Of a stretch of DNA of 64,000 nt, positions 1 to 12,293 are shown piece by piece. This DNA is from Pectobacterium carotovorum (GTDB taxonomy: Bacteria > Pseudomonadota > Gammaproteobacteria > Enterobacterales > Enterobacteriaceae). The stretch is taken from NCBI GenBank assembly GCA_016415585.1, contig CP066552.1:1798001-1862000 (forward strand). Reading direction: 5' to 3'. Position 1 is the stretch's first letter. Every line of letters starts with the position of its first letter. The position numbers and the translations under genes are program-made. The notes under the pieces are model-generated. The model was not told the origin of the DNA. It worked only from the letters and a program-made list of their open reading frames with translations, and searched no databases.

Positions 1-79
1 AGGTGTGTACCTGCTTGGCTGCAATGTAAAGCTAGGAATGGTGCTAGTCAATTGCTAAACGCGATATGAAAAATCTACG

Positions 80-226
80 GTGGGCAAGTCTCCAACGTTT
101 CAGATCTACATAGTCTCAGAGCTGCGTGAAAAATTGGGTGAAACTGCTGGGAATGTGGGTATGAGTCTGGAGAGTTTGTTTAAGAAATTGGCTCAGCGGA
201 GATTAGGGATTGAGGTAAAAAGATAA
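80..226 (+). other. Short ORF fragment, unidentified
   Basis: An open frame follows a stop at 56-58 and ends with TAA at 224-226. The first usable start is a GTG at 80, with no good ribosome-binding site. The last 48 residues are charged and look helical (ending KKLAQRRLGIEVKR), so this could be the tail of a small DNA-binding-like protein whose 5' part is lost or frameshifted. I do not recognise it. It lies on the presumed integrated element left of the tRNA-Asn gene. Confidence 0.2.
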
Positions 227-286
227 GGTGTGGGATATTAAATGTATTTATTCGGAAGTATTAATATTAAAATATTCCCTAATCGT

Positions 287-329
287 ATATCACGGAGAAT
301 ACCATTGTAAATATATTCATCCGTGATAT
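287..329 (-). terminator. Hairpin downstream of the Flp pilin gene
   Basis: A perfect 10-bp inverted repeat (ATATCACGGA / TCCGTGATAT) with a 23-nt loop lies just past the stop of the pilin gene on the minus strand. There is no clear U-run, so termination is only a guess; mRNA 3'-end protection is the alternative. Confidence 0.35.
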
Positions 330-340
330 TATCATTCAGC

Positions 341-562
341 TCACTTTTCGGCTGTGAAGCACGAAACACCCGGTTTATCTGTTCCACATGATCTGATTAT
401 TTGATGGGTCTCATCAAATTTATCATTAAGTGCATTAATAAAAATGCCACTATCACCAAAGATAAAACTAATTGCCGTGGCTATCAACGCCGCCAAAACG
501 CCGTATTCAATTGCAGTAGCACCACTCTCGTTACTTAAAAATGAACGAAATTTCAATTCCAT
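341..562 (-). CDS. Flp/Fap-type IVb pilin subunit
   Basis: Predicted 73-residue prepilin of the Flp (tight-adherence) family. The hallmark is the sequence NESGATAIEYG followed by a hydrophobic stretch (VLAALIATAISFIF): the prepilin peptidase TadV would cleave within this leader and the hydrophobic helix packs in the fibre. The start was set at the ATG at 562, which follows GGGGTTG and leaves a short charged leader; a longer frame upstream runs into an ERIC element and is unlikely. No tad/rcp assembly genes are visible here, so this is either an orphan pilin or the edge of a cluster lying left of the window. A Fur-box-like site and an ERIC lie upstream. The family call is firm; the role of this copy is unknown. 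Confidence 0.85.
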   Translation of the reverse strand: MELKFRSFLSNESGATAIEYGVLAALIATAISFIFGDSGIFINALNDKFDETHQIIRSCGTDKPGVSCFTAEK

Positions 563-593
563 AACAGCAACCCCTTGCCTGATTGAAAGTGTG

Positions 594-720
594 TATACCC
601 TAAATAATTCGAGTTTCAGGCAGACGGCAAGCGAGGGGATCCCGATGACCTTACTCAAGTAAGTTATTCGGGTAACCGAACGAAGCTAACGTACATGCAA
701 CTTGAAGTATGACGGGTGTA
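594..720. repeat. ERIC element, canonical length (127 bp)
   Basis: Complete ERIC: one end reads TATACCCTAAATAATTCGAG, the other ACTTGAAGTATGACGGGTGT, and the centre is the imperfect palindrome around CTTACTCAAGTAAG. It lies 31 bp upstream of the pilin ATG, so it would be in the 5' leader of any pilin transcript starting at the Fur-box region. Confidence 0.9.
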
Positions 721-752
721 GTCGTTTTTATCTTATAATCCTTGGCTTTCAT

Positions 753-771
753 GGTAATGATTTTCATTATC
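753..771. promoter_or_regulatory. Fur-box-like operator
   Basis: GGTAATGATTTTCATTATC matches 16 of 19 positions of the classical Fur box (GATAATGATAATCATTATC), and more AT-rich half-sites follow to about 787. On the minus strand an ATG at 752 opens a 33-codon frame that runs straight into the ERIC, so any gene originally served by this operator is gone or was interrupted. It may now control the pilin gene at 562. A standing-alone Fur site without an iron gene next to it is odd. Confidence 0.5.
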
Positions 772-887
772 AAAATCAATAATGACTTATGGTAGGGACT
801 TTAAGTGGTCTTATGTTTTTACTGCTTTTGTGTTCTGACAGTTATCTCACCCTGATGGTATCAGTCATCCATGACCTTAGCTAAAAT

Positions 888-2165
888 TTATCCCTTCTGC
901 CCAAACTCAAACGGCCTCACCATCCCGTTGCTGTTAGCATCCAGAAAATCAGCCCACCATTGCAACATGAGGCGGCGTTGCTCAAGGTGTTTGGCCTTGT
1001 GAGTGTAGGCAGCGCGAACGTTGTTCTTTTCCATGTGGCTCATCTGAAGTTCAACCACATCTTCAGGCCAGATACCCGATTCAATTAAGGCACTACACGC
1101 CAGCGTTCGGAAACCATGACCACACAGATCGGTTTTGGTGTCATAGCCCATTTTGCGTAGTGCCTTGTTGATGGTGTTTTCACTCATCGGCTTCATCGCA
1201 TCATAACAGCCAGTCAGGATAAAGCCGTCATCACCGTTAACGTCATAGGTGAGGTCTTTTAGTTCTTTCAAAATTGCCAGTGCTTGATCGCATAGAGGAA
1301 CATAATGTTTCCTGCGCATTTTGGCACCACGGCCTGAATGTTTGATCCCTTCAATGGCTTCACGCTGTTCAGGGATAACCCACAAAGCGCTTTTGAAATC
1401 GATCTCTGACCACCGGGCAAAGCGAAGTTCACTAGAACGCACAAAAATCAGTAGATTGAGTTTTATCGCCAATTGGGTCAGCCTGCTACGGCCTTTATAG
1501 GCTTCAATACGTTCCAGTAGGGTAGGTATCTCTTCCAGTTCAATAGCAGGGCGGTGTTCCGTCTGTGGCTTCTGAACCGCACCTTCCAAGTCATAAGCAG
1601 GATTGAAACGGATCATCTTTTGCTGGACGGCATAACGCATGATGGCGGTCGCGTACTGTTTCACCCGCATAGCGATTTCCAGATAACCCAGCTTCTCTAT
1701 CTTTTTGATGGGAATCAGCAGATCGCCTGTATCCAGCTCAGCAATGTCTTTGTTACCTATGTCAGGAAATAGGTAGGTTTCGAGTCGTGTCCATACAGAA
1801 CGTTGATAATCTTCTGACCATGTAGTTTTGGTGGCAAACCAGCTTTTGGCGACGGTTTTGAAAGCGCGGGTATTGTTACGCTTCTCTTGAATGGTTTTGT
1901 TGTCAGCCTGCTTTTTAGCGCTGGGGTCTACTCCAGCGGCTAACAGCTTTTTGGCTTCATCCCGGCGTTGTCTGGCATCAGCCAGTGAAACAGCAGGGTA
2001 AACGCCAATGGAAAATACCTTCTGTTTCCCTTCGAAGCGATAACCTAACTGCCAGTATTTTGAACCGTTGGGATGTACCAGCAAGTAGAGGCCGAACCCG
2101 TCAGTGAGCTTAACCACTTTTTCCGATGGCTTGGCATTTTTTACTTTAGTATCAGTAAGTGGCAT
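888..2165 (-). CDS. Tyrosine recombinase, P4-type island integrase
   Basis: Site-specific integrase of 425 residues that would insert and excise a genomic island at the adjacent tRNA-Asn gene. Residues 1-90 form the DUF4102-type arm-binding domain (LTDGFGLYLLV, GYRFEGKQKVFSIGVYP), about 100-200 the core-binding SAM-like domain, and 205-400 the catalytic domain. Catalytic residues are all visible: Arg248 in SSELR, His350 and Arg353 in HGFR, His377 in QMSHM, and nucleophile Tyr387 in AAYTHK, so the enzyme looks intact. The start was moved to the ATG at 2165 because MPLTDTKVKNAKP is the usual family N-terminus. It is transcribed away from the tRNA, the normal layout for an integrase at the tRNA end of an island whose other end lies beyond the left edge. 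Confidence 0.93.
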   Translation of the reverse strand: MPLTDTKVKNAKPSEKVVKLTDGFGLYLLVHPNGSKYWQLGYRFEGKQKVFSIGVYPAVSLADARQRRDEAKKLLAAGVDPSAKKQADNKTIQEKRNNTRAFKTVAKSWFATKTTWSEDYQRSVWTRLETYLFPDIGNKDIAELDTGDLLIPIKKIEKLGYLEIAMRVKQYATAIMRYAVQQKMIRFNPAYDLEGAVQKPQTEHRPAIELEEIPTLLERIEAYKGRSRLTQLAIKLNLLIFVRSSELRFARWSEIDFKSALWVIPEQREAIEGIKHSGRGAKMRRKHYVPLCDQALAILKELKDLTYDVNGDDGFILTGCYDAMKPMSENTINKALRKMGYDTKTDLCGHGFRTLACSALIESGIWPEDVVELQMSHMEKNNVRAAYTHKAKHLEQRRLMLQWWADFLDANSNGMVRPFEFGQKG

Positions 2166-2299
2166 GACGGCTCCCTCCGATTGCTGGTAAAAACGAAATC
2201 GAACCAGCTTTACCAGTATTTTTACCAGCAAAAGGGTATGGCTTCGAGTGTTTTTTAGTGAACGAGGGCGAACCTGAAGAAGGGGATAACCAATTGATA

Positions 2300-2336
2300 A
2301 AAAGCAAAAAAGCAGACGTCAGTGAACGTCTGCTTT
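2300..2336 (-). terminator. Rho-independent terminator of tRNA-Asn
   Basis: On the minus strand, 8 nt after the CCA end of the tRNA, a stem AGCAGACG / CGTCTGCT is followed by a run of Ts (complement of 2301-2310). It would end the tRNA transcript before the integrase gene. Confidence 0.8.
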
Positions 2337-2344
2337 CTCTAAAA

Positions 2345-2420
2345 TGGCTCCTCTGACTGGACTCGAACCAGTGACATACGGATTAACAGTCCGCCGTTCT
2401 ACCGACTGAACTACAGAGGA
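2345..2420 (-). tRNA. tRNA-Asn (anticodon GTT)
   Basis: 76 nt with encoded CCA. The acceptor stem TCCTCTG pairs with CAGAGGA, the T-loop reads GTTCGAGTC, and the anticodon loop reads CTGTTAA with anticodon GTT. It matches the E. coli asparagine tRNA as I recall it. The 3' part is a frequent attachment site for islands, consistent with the integrase immediately downstream. Confidence 0.97.
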
Positions 2421-2438
2421 ATCGTGTGAACGGGGCGC

Positions 2439-2467
2439 ATAATAACGGCGTGTGCCTTGCATGTCAA
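2439..2467 (-). promoter_or_regulatory. Sigma-70 promoter of tRNA-Asn
   Basis: On the minus strand TTGACA, a 17-bp spacer and TATTAT precede the tRNA by about 18 bp. The GC-rich discriminator (GCGCCCCG) after the -10 box is typical of stable RNA genes under stringent control. Confidence 0.8.
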
Positions 2468-2514
2468 AGGCGTAAACCACAAAATTGCACTGTTCGGTGA
2501 GAGAATGTGCAATC

Positions 2515-2541
2515 TGCCGATATTTTTGGCAAATACCGGCA
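2515..2541 (-). terminator. Stem-loop after lacY
   Basis: TGCCGgTATTT and AAATAtCGGCA pair across a short loop, 22 bp past the lacY stop. There is no convincing U-run, so it may act as a 3'-end stabiliser rather than a terminator. Confidence 0.4.
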
Positions 2542-2562
2542 TTTTATCGCGTCCTGCCATCG

Positions 2563-3825
2563 CTAGAGTGTATTCAGCGGCGCTTTCTGTTTATCGGAAA
2601 AGGCATACAGTGGCCCTTTTCCTGACAGGGTAAAGAGGGATATCGCTGTAAAGGAGAGGGCAATGCCGCCTAAAATCAGGTAAGTGCCATGAAAACCGAT
2701 GCTGTCATACATATTGCCAGCAAAGATGGACATGAAAATGATCGATACCTGTTTAAAGAAGCAGAAGCATACCAGATAAATTGTCGCGGAAAAGCGGACT
2801 TCAAAGACCGTAGTGATGTATTTGAAGCAGCCTACAATCAGGAACGGTACTTCAAACATGTGCAGCGTTTTCAGCACAATCACTTCGAGCACGGAACTGG
2901 CAAAGGCCGAACCAATAATGCGCACTGACATAATCGTACCAGCAATGAGCAGGGCGTTTTTACCACCGATACGGTTCACAATCAGCGGGGCGAAAAACAT
3001 GATGCTGGCATTAAGCAATTCACCCAGCGTGGTGACGTAGCCAAATACTCGCGTTCCTTCCTGTCGGGTCTCGAAAAATGAGGTGAAGAAGTTGGCAAAT
3101 TGCTGATCAAACACATCATAGGTGCAAGAAACGCCGACGACATAGAGCGTCAGGAACCAGATTTTGCGTTCTTTTAGCAGTTCGGCTGCCATTTTCAGAT
3201 TGAACGGTTTTTGGTTGGAGCCTACCTGATCGGCAACGAGAGCACTGGAGGAAGCCTCTGGTTTCGCTAGCAGCAACAGGATGGCGAGGATGACGGCACA
3301 ACCGGAACCTAGCCAGAAAACGAACTGGTTATTGATGGTAAACATAATACCGACGATAGATGCACAGAGCGCCCAGCCGAGGCAGCCGAACAGACGCGCA
3401 CGGCCAAATTCAAACTGGCTACGGCGGCTGACTTTCTCGATATAGGCCTCAATAGCTGGTGCACCGCCATTGTTGATGAACCCCAGGTAAATCCCGCCGA
3501 CAATAGAACCTAAAACGATATTGTATTTTAGTAATGGGCCAAAAACATAAATAAAGAATGGAGCAAAAAATACCAGCATTATGGTAATAATCCATAGCAG
3601 GTGTTTTCTCAATCCTAATTTATCGGAGAGTAAACCAAATATTGGTTGAAATAACAGGGCGAAAAAGGATATGCAGGCGAAGATAATCCCTGTGTCACTT
3701 TTACTTATTTGGTTAATATCATGAAGCCAAATAGGGAAGAAGGGGAAGTAAGCCCCCATGATGAAGAAATAGAAAAAGAAAAACAGGCCGAATATCCAGA
3801 AATTCTTATTATGTAGGTAGTACAT
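2563..3825 (-). CDS. lacY: Lactose permease (lactose/H+ symporter)
   Basis: A 420-residue, 12-helix major facilitator protein of the oligosaccharide:H+ symporter family, very close to E. coli LacY from [10 protein letters not shown] to the C-terminus. Residues needed for sugar binding and proton coupling in LacY are present: the helix IV Glu in [10 protein letters not shown], the Arg and Cys in FGRARLFGC, the Glu in LGELLNAS, and the Arg/His/Glu set in SVRIIGS and [10 protein letters not shown]. The start at 3825 follows GGAGAA by 6 nt; an upstream ATG at 3846 lies beside the ERIC end and is less likely. It is the last gene of the lac locus; no lacA follows. It is separated from lacZ by 278 bp holding an ERIC remnant. 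Confidence 0.96.
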   Translation of the reverse strand: MYYLHNKNFWIFGLFFFFYFFIMGAYFPFFPIWLHDINQISKSDTGIIFACISFFALLFQPIFGLLSDKLGLRKHLLWIITIMLVFFAPFFIYVFGPLLKYNIVLGSIVGGIYLGFINNGGAPAIEAYIEKVSRRSQFEFGRARLFGCLGWALCASIVGIMFTINNQFVFWLGSGCAVILAILLLLAKPEASSSALVADQVGSNQKPFNLKMAAELLKERKIWFLTLYVVGVSCTYDVFDQQFANFFTSFFETRQEGTRVFGYVTTLGELLNASIMFFAPLIVNRIGGKNALLIAGTIMSVRIIGSAFASSVLEVIVLKTLHMFEVPFLIVGCFKYITTVFEVRFSATIYLVCFCFFKQVSIIFMSIFAGNMYDSIGFHGTYLILGGIALSFTAISLFTLSGKGPLYAFSDKQKAPLNTL

Positions 3826-3846
3826 GTTATTTTCTCCGATATGCAT

Positions 3847-3990
3847 TATACCCGTTATACTTCAAGCCGCATGTGTGTTGGTTTCCTTGGTTGACTCTGC
3901 TCGTAGTGGGCTTTGTCCTAAAGGTGCAACGCATCACGTTGTTCAACACGCTGATGTTTTTGTCACGCAACTCGAATTATTTAGGGTATA
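3847..3990. repeat. Degenerate ERIC element between lacZ and lacY
   Basis: The ends TATACCC..ATACTTCAAG and ACTCGAATTATTTAGGGTAT are typical ERIC termini, but the central palindrome is missing. Instead the interior carries a decayed copy of the module seen in the ERICs at 12 kb and 16 kb (CAACGCATCACGTTGTTCAACACGCTG). It is transcribed as part of the lacZ-lacY message. Confidence 0.75.
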
Positions 3991-4103
3991 TATCCGCAGC
4001 GTTTATTTTGACGGCGGATATATACCTGCTGGGTACAATCAGGATGAAAAGAGGCGGTAATAACCGCTCTCTTTCGTTGTTTTTTTAATACTGTTTTTTC
4101 ATA

Positions 4104-7283
<3,180 letters not shown>

Positions 7284-7287
7284 TTAA

Positions 7288-7381
7288 AATTGTTATCCGC
7301 TCACAATTTCTGTTGCTCATAACATATCGACTCGTAAGGGCGAGTAAAGTGGCATGTGACAATAAAGTGGAAGCGATCACA
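7288..7381 (-). promoter_or_regulatory. lac promoter: CRP site, -35/-10, operator O1
   Basis: Reading leftward on the minus strand: a CRP-like site TGTGATCGCTTCCACT (7366-7381), a -35 TTTACT (7343-7348), a 16-bp spacer, a -10 TATGTT (7321-7326, the same hexamer as E. coli lac), then an operator at 7288-7308 whose 21 bases are the E. coli O1 sequence without a mismatch as I recall it. With a start near 7314 the CRP centre falls near -60, the class I position of E. coli lac. The lacZ ATG is 52 bp past the operator. Confidence 0.85.
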
Positions 7382-7417
7382 AAGATCGTTTGTAAAATGA
7401 ATGGGAATACATCGAAT

Positions 7418-7440
7418 TTGGAAAGCGCTGCGCAATAAAT
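7418..7440. promoter_or_regulatory. Possible upstream lac operator (O3-like)
   Basis: TTGGAAAGCGCTGCGCAA has symmetric outer triplets around the AGCGCT core typical of LacI-family sites, and shares AGCGC..CGCAAT with E. coli O3. Its centre is about 130 bp upstream of O1. It is weaker than the O1 and O2 matches and remains a suggestion. Confidence 0.35.
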
Positions 7441-7548
7441 TAACGAGGGATGATAATTAACTTATTGTTTATCAGATTATTTTGTTAGGGTTTGACATCG
7501 GTAGTGAAAAACTACTGTTGTGTAAAGGGTTACAAACAGTGTAAAGGA

Positions 7549-8625
7549 TTACAGCCTTTGTAGCTGGCGTGTAATGTCCAACAGATTTTTGGTGAGTTCT
7601 TGCAGGGAGGCATGGGTTGATGAATGTACGGCGGTGCTGTGGCGTACGATCAGTTCGGTGGGTAACAGCAGTGACGAACTCTGGGTAGGATCGCGCAGCG
7701 TGGCGAGCAAACGAGTGACGCCTTCTTTACCTAATAGCCTGAAATCCTGACGAATGGTTGTCAGTGGCGGAGTGTAATACGCGCTGTCCTGAGTATCGTC
7801 AAAGCCGATCACTGACATCTGCTCCGGTACGCGAAGGCCATACTCGTGCAGCGCACGCAGGACGCCAAGCGCCATTTGATCGTTCGCGACAACAATGGCC
7901 GAGACGCGCAGGGATTCTCCCAGCAGTGCCAGCGTCTGGTGGTAACCGGATGCGGCGCTCCAGTCACCGTGTAGCACCGAAGCGGGGGACAACTGCTGTT
8001 TCTCCAGCTCGGCCAGCCAGCCTTCATAACGCAGGCGGGCGGAGATCGACGTCATTGGCCCGGTCAACAAGGCAATGTATTGATGCCCCAGCTGTACCAG
8101 ATGCGTGATGGCTAAGCGTGCGCCGTGATCGGGATCGAACATGACGTTGAGTATGTCGGTATGTGGATCGGCATCCATAAACAGCACGGGCGTGTCAGCA
8201 CAGGTCTGGCTAATGTGGGCGACGTCATCCGTGGAGAGCGGAACATTCACAATAACGCCGCTGACACGTTGAGAAAGCAGGTCGTTAACGGCGTTATTGC
8301 AGGTGTTGACATCTGGGCTGCTCAGCATGGACATCACGATGTTAATGCCTAGCTGACTGGCGGTGCTCTTAATTGCTGCGGCAATTTGTGAAGGCGCGTG
8401 CAGCGAAAGATCGGTAGTGACCAGCCCCAGCGTGGTGATGGTTTTCCCTGCTAGCTGCTGGGCGACGCGATTAGGCGTGTAGTTAAGCGCCGTCATCGCC
8501 TGTTCGACTTTACTGCGAGTGCGGGATGAAACATGAGGCGCTTGGTTCAGCACACGAGAAACTGTCTGATAGGAAACCCCAGCGTACTCGGCGACATCAT
8601 TTAGTGTTATGGGTTTCTGTTTCAT
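7549..8625 (-). CDS. lacI: Lac repressor
   Basis: A 358-residue LacI-family repressor. Residues 6-27 form the helix-turn-helix (TLNDVAEYAGVSYQTVSRVL), with the same recognition residues YQ..R as E. coli LacI, and the hinge motif NRVAQQLAGK follows. The periplasmic-binding-protein-like core binds allolactose (LLTGPMTSISARLR, VANDQMALG, GFDDTQDS, PPLTTIRQDFRLLG). The last 18 residues (LTKNLLDITRQLQRL) keep the leucine pattern of the tetramerisation helix. It is transcribed in the same direction as lacZ, 313 bp upstream of it, as in E. coli. Confidence 0.95.
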   Translation of the reverse strand: MKQKPITLNDVAEYAGVSYQTVSRVLNQAPHVSSRTRSKVEQAMTALNYTPNRVAQQLAGKTITTLGLVTTDLSLHAPSQIAAAIKSTASQLGINIVMSMLSSPDVNTCNNAVNDLLSQRVSGVIVNVPLSTDDVAHISQTCADTPVLFMDADPHTDILNVMFDPDHGARLAITHLVQLGHQYIALLTGPMTSISARLRYEGWLAELEKQQLSPASVLHGDWSAASGYHQTLALLGESLRVSAIVVANDQMALGVLRALHEYGLRVPEQMSVIGFDDTQDSAYYTPPLTTIRQDFRLLGKEGVTRLLATLRDPTQSSSLLLPTELIVRHSTAVHSSTHASLQELTKNLLDITRQLQRL

Positions 8626-8802
8626 CGCGGCGATTCCGTGCGTGATTATGTACTTGAAAGAGCATTATCATAACAAATCGCGCAGGGAATCCGTAATCGG
8701 TGTGCGTATTCCGGCGTAATCGAAGCACTGAAGAGAAGTGGGACAAAATAGTTTCATGCTGAAGCTGGCGTTTGTCGGCTTTTTAGGTGTTTGTAGAAAG
8801 TA

Positions 8803-8828
8803 AAACCGGGAGCAAGCGCTCCCGGTTT
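8803..8828. terminator. Terminator hairpin after afuC
   Basis: A perfect 11-bp stem AAACCGGGAGC / GCTCCCGGTTT with a 4-nt loop sits 23 bp past the afuC stop (minus strand), with T-rich sequence on the 3' side. It separates the transporter operon from lacI. Confidence 0.75.
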
Positions 8829-8850
8829 GTGGTGGATAGCTACCCGATGT

Positions 8851-9909
8851 TTACTGCTCGGACAACACAAACATGCCGTAAGGGTGGATTTGCAGATAGT
8901 AGCTGTCGCCCGGATTCGGCTGAAGCTGGGTTGCGTTAACCTGCAACAGCATAGACTGACCATGCCAGTCCACCTGCACTTCGTACTGCGGCCCCATGTA
9001 GGCGACCTGCGTGATGGTGCAGCGCTGGCTTTCGTCACCCTGATGGCTGAGCGTAATGGCTTCCGGACGAATACCGACGACGGATTCGCTTAATCCGGCG
9101 GCAAAGCCCTGCGGACGCGGAATGAGGTAGCCGTAGATATTCACGCTGTCTGCCGTGAAGGTAGCAGGGAAGATATTGGCATCACCCATAAAGCTGGCCA
9201 TGAAGCGGGAGGCTGGCTGGCGATAAAGCTCCTGCGGCGCACCCAACTGCATGATTTTGCCTTTGTTCATCACCAGAACCATGTCGGACACCGCAAAGGC
9301 TTCGCTCTGATCGTGCGTAACATACAGCGAGGTGATGTTGAACTGCTGCTGAAGCTCACGGATTTTCTCACGCATGCTGCGGCGCAGGTTGGCATCAAGG
9401 TTACTCAGCGGCTCATCGAACAGCAGCACTTTAGGTTTGAGGATCAGCGCACGCGCCAGAGCGACACGCTGTTGCTGTCCACCAGAAATCTGGTCGACAT
9501 AGCGATCTTCAAATCCTGCCAGGTCGACCAGCGCCAGCGCTTCTTTTACGCGTTGATTGATTTCCGCCTTCGGACGACCGAGCATTTTCAGCCCGTAGCC
9601 GATGTTTTCCCCCAGCGACATGTGTGGGAAGAGGGCGTAAGACTGGAACACCATGCAGATATCACGCTGTTGAATGGAGCGCTCGGTGACGTCTTCGCCA
9701 TCGATGAAAATCTGGCCTTCCGTCGGCTTTTCCAGACCGGCAACGGCCCGCAGTACCGTGGTTTTACCACAGCCAGACGGCCCCAGCAGCGTGACCATTT
9801 TTCCCTGAGGGATCGCCAGATTCAAATCATCAATGACGGTGTTGTTGCCGAAGCGTTTAGTGATGTGCTTCAGTTCGACAAAGCTTTTTTCAGTATTCAA
9901 GGTAATCAC
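8851..9909 (-). CDS. afuC: ABC transporter ATPase, FbpC/AfuC family
   Basis: A 352-residue ATPase of the MOI/CUT2-like group. Walker A is at 43-51 (GPSGCGKTT), followed by the Q-loop ([10 protein letters not shown]), the signature ISGGQQQR, Walker [12 protein letters not shown] and the switch His in YVTHDQ, and a C-terminal TOBE-like regulatory region (VVGIRPEAI). It would energise import through the AfuB permease. It begins 5 bp after the afuB stop, so the two are translationally linked. Annotation pipelines would call it ferric-iron ATPase FbpC; the uhp neighbours make sugar phosphate more likely here. Confidence 0.88.
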   Translation of the reverse strand: MITLNTEKSFVELKHITKRFGNNTVIDDLNLAIPQGKMVTLLGPSGCGKTTVLRAVAGLEKPTEGQIFIDGEDVTERSIQQRDICMVFQSYALFPHMSLGENIGYGLKMLGRPKAEINQRVKEALALVDLAGFEDRYVDQISGGQQQRVALARALILKPKVLLFDEPLSNLDANLRRSMREKIRELQQQFNITSLYVTHDQSEAFAVSDMVLVMNKGKIMQLGAPQELYRQPASRFMASFMGDANIFPATFTADSVNIYGYLIPRPQGFAAGLSESVVGIRPEAITLSHQGDESQRCTITQVAYMGPQYEVQVDWHGQSMLLQVNATQLQPNPGDSYYLQIHPYGMFVLSEQ

Positions 9910-9914
9910 TCCGC

Positions 9915-11993
9915 TTAGGCATTATTCTTGGCTTTCGTGCGGGAAATCCGCGCTTCACCGACCAGATAATCGAACAGGAAAATAATGGCCAGCATGACCA
10001 CAATCAGGATGGAACCGTAGGCAATTGCCATACCGTATTCACCGTCTTCCACGCGGTTAAGAATGTAAGACGTGGCGACGCGAGTATCCGGTGTAACCAG
10101 AAAGATAATGGCGCTGACGGTGGTAATCGCACGCACGAAGCTGTATATCAGCGCAGACAAAATGGCCGGACGCAGCAGCGGGAGCAGAATATAGAACACC
10201 GTGCGCATCGAACCCGCACGCAGGCTGAGCGACGCCTCATCGAGCGATTTATCCAACTGTCCCAGTCCGGCAATACCCGCACGGATACCAACCGGCACGT
10301 TACGCATCACCATCGACATGATGACGATCACCGCCGTTCCCGTTAAGTAAACCGGCGCGCTGTTAAAGGCCAGAATATAAGACACACCGGCAACCGTGCC
10401 CGGTACCGCAAAGCACAGCATGGTGGTGAACTCGATGGCTTTCTTGCCGTAGAACTGCTGGCGCACCACGATGTAGGCGATGAGCAGCCCAAACAGTGCC
10501 GTAATCGGCGCAGCGATACCCGCGAACAACAGCGTATCCAGCAGGGAAGGCCAGGCACCGTCGCTAAAGCCTTGCCCGAACAGCTTGCTGAAGTTTGCCA
10601 GCGTCAGGGTGTAATCCACGCCCCAGTTAACGGTAAAGCTGCCGTAGAAAATGCTGCCGTACAGCAGGACGTTAAAGGCAATCCAGACATAGAGCAGGAT
10701 GCTGACGATCCACACCAGCGAAACGGGTAGCGGCTGTACATCACCCCGAGAGGACTTACCAGAAATCGTCACGTAGGAGCGTTTACCGATCCACAGATAT
10801 TGCACGCAGAACACGGCCAGGGAGAACACCAGTAGGACAACACCGAGCGTACTGGCTGACTGGTAATCCAGCTGTGCACCGGTGATATAGAAGTAAATCT
10901 GGGTGGCGAGTACATCGAAGTTGCCGCCCAGCACCAGCGGGTTACTGAAGTCGGCCAGCGACTGGACGATCACGATCAGGAACGAGTTGGCGAGCGCCGG
11001 TTTCAGCAAGGGCAGGAAAACCCGCTGAAAGGTTTGATAGCGGTTGGCACGCAGGGTGTACGACGCTTCTTCCAGCGACGGATGAATCGTCTTCATCGCG
11101 CCTTCCAGAATCATAAACGACATTGGCGTGAAGGCGAGCACCTGCGCTAGCCAGATACCGGTGAAACCGTACAGCCAGTTGGTGTTTGTCAGCCCGAACC
11201 AATCCACCATCAGCTCGGTCATGTAACCGGAGCGGCCCATCATCAGCGTTACGCCTAGCCCGACGACAAACGGCGGCGTAACGATAGGCAGAATAGAGAA
11301 AATGCGGCCGATAATCGCGGAACGGCGGGCGATGCGCGAGGTATAGATCGCCAGCACCATACCGAAGAAAGTACAGCCGATACCGACGGCAACCGACAGC
11401 AGGAATGAGTTCCAGATCACTCGTAAGATGTGCGCCTGACCCAAAATCTGCATAAATGACAGCGGCGCGAACTCACCGCTATCGTTGGTGAACATCGGGA
11501 TGAAGATGGCGATGCTAGGGTAAAGGATAAAGACGCCAATCAGCGCGATGATGCTGATGAGCGAGCCGATGACGAAGCGATCGCCACCCAGCCAGTCCAG
11601 CCTAGAGAGCGCCAGCGTAATAATCGCACTCAGCGCGACAAACAGCGCAATAGTGCCATAGCCCATTCCGCGTCCTTCAACCGTGGCACTGATGACCACG
11701 AAAAGAGCACAGAACAACGCGTAAGCCGCATCAAAACGGTGGCGGCCACGCTGTTCCCGACCGGGCGTAAGCAGTGGACGTGCCAGCAACCCTACTGGGA
11801 GCAGGAACCACAGCAGGCTGATATTCAGGCTCGACCAGCTGTAGGCCGCCAGCAGTTCATCGCGTGAGGCATCCAGCAGGCCGTAATCCAGGCTCCACGC
11901 TGGCAGCAGCAAAAATGTTGCTGCAATCAGCGCCAGCCACAGGAAAACGGGATCCCGCTTAGGCGTCGGTGAAAGAGTTAGTGTGTGTGACAT
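9915..11993 (-). CDS. afuB: ABC transporter permease, fused double domain (FbpB/AfuB)
   Basis: A 692-residue inner-membrane protein with two binding-protein-dependent transport domains in one chain and about 14 predicted helices. The first half has an N-terminal extension of about 190 residues with several extra helices. EAA-type coupling loops are recognisable in each half ([22 protein letters not shown] and [22 protein letters not shown]). The fused architecture and length fit AfuB. The start at 11993 (MSHTLTLS) follows AGGGAA; an ATG 21 bp upstream abuts the ERIC. Confidence 0.88.
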   Translation of the reverse strand: MSHTLTLSPTPKRDPVFLWLALIAATFLLLPAWSLDYGLLDASRDELLAAYSWSSLNISLLWFLLPVGLLARPLLTPGREQRGRHRFDAAYALFCALFVVISATVEGRGMGYGTIALFVALSAIITLALSRLDWLGGDRFVIGSLISIIALIGVFILYPSIAIFIPMFTNDSGEFAPLSFMQILGQAHILRVIWNSFLLSVAVGIGCTFFGMVLAIYTSRIARRSAIIGRIFSILPIVTPPFVVGLGVTLMMGRSGYMTELMVDWFGLTNTNWLYGFTGIWLAQVLAFTPMSFMILEGAMKTIHPSLEEASYTLRANRYQTFQRVFLPLLKPALANSFLIVIVQSLADFSNPLVLGGNFDVLATQIYFYITGAQLDYQSASTLGVVLLVFSLAVFCVQYLWIGKRSYVTISGKSSRGDVQPLPVSLVWIVSILLYVWIAFNVLLYGSIFYGSFTVNWGVDYTLTLANFSKLFGQGFSDGAWPSLLDTLLFAGIAAPITALFGLLIAYIVVRQQFYGKKAIEFTTMLCFAVPGTVAGVSYILAFNSAPVYLTGTAVIVIMSMVMRNVPVGIRAGIAGLGQLDKSLDEASLSLRAGSMRTVFYILLPLLRPAILSALIYSFVRAITTVSAIIFLVTPDTRVATSYILNRVEDGEYGMAIAYGSILIVVMLAIIFLFDYLVGEARISRTKAKNNA

Positions 11994-12018
11994 ATGGTTC
12001 CCTGGTGCGTGCAAGTTT

Positions 12019-12214
12019 TATACCCGTCATACTTCAAGTTGCCTGTGCGTTGGCTGCCCTTACTCACCCCAGTCACTTACCTGAGTAAGCTCCTGGGGAT
12101 TCGCTCGGTTGCCGCATTACAAGGCTATAAATGAGCCTTGCCCTAACGGGCCAACGCATAGCGTTGTTCAAAACGCTAACGTTTTGTCACTCAACTCGAA
12201 TTATTTAGGGATAT
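12019..12214. repeat. ERIC element with one inserted module, inside the afu operon
   Basis: The ends TATACCCGTCATACTTCAAG and CTCGAATTATTTAGGGATAT flank the classical ERIC core (CCCCAGTCACTTACCTGAGT then AAGCTCCTGGGG). After the core there is an extra segment of roughly 70 bp made of short palindromes: AAGGCTATAAATGAGCCTT, AACGCATAGCGTT and AAACGCTAACGTTT. It ends 26 bp before the afuB ATG, so it is in the afuA-afuB intercistronic region. Confidence 0.92.
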
Positions 12215-12293
12215 TGAGTTGTTTTATGAGATTGAATCGTCACAGGTATTGGTTGGTGAATAATATTGAGTAATGGTTAATTAGCGATGCTGA

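Noticed and set aside
9313..9918. 201-codon frame antisense to afuC
   Set aside because: Shadow of a conserved ATPase gene; composition (His, Gln, Phe rich) is typical of antisense frames in GC-moderate enteric DNA.
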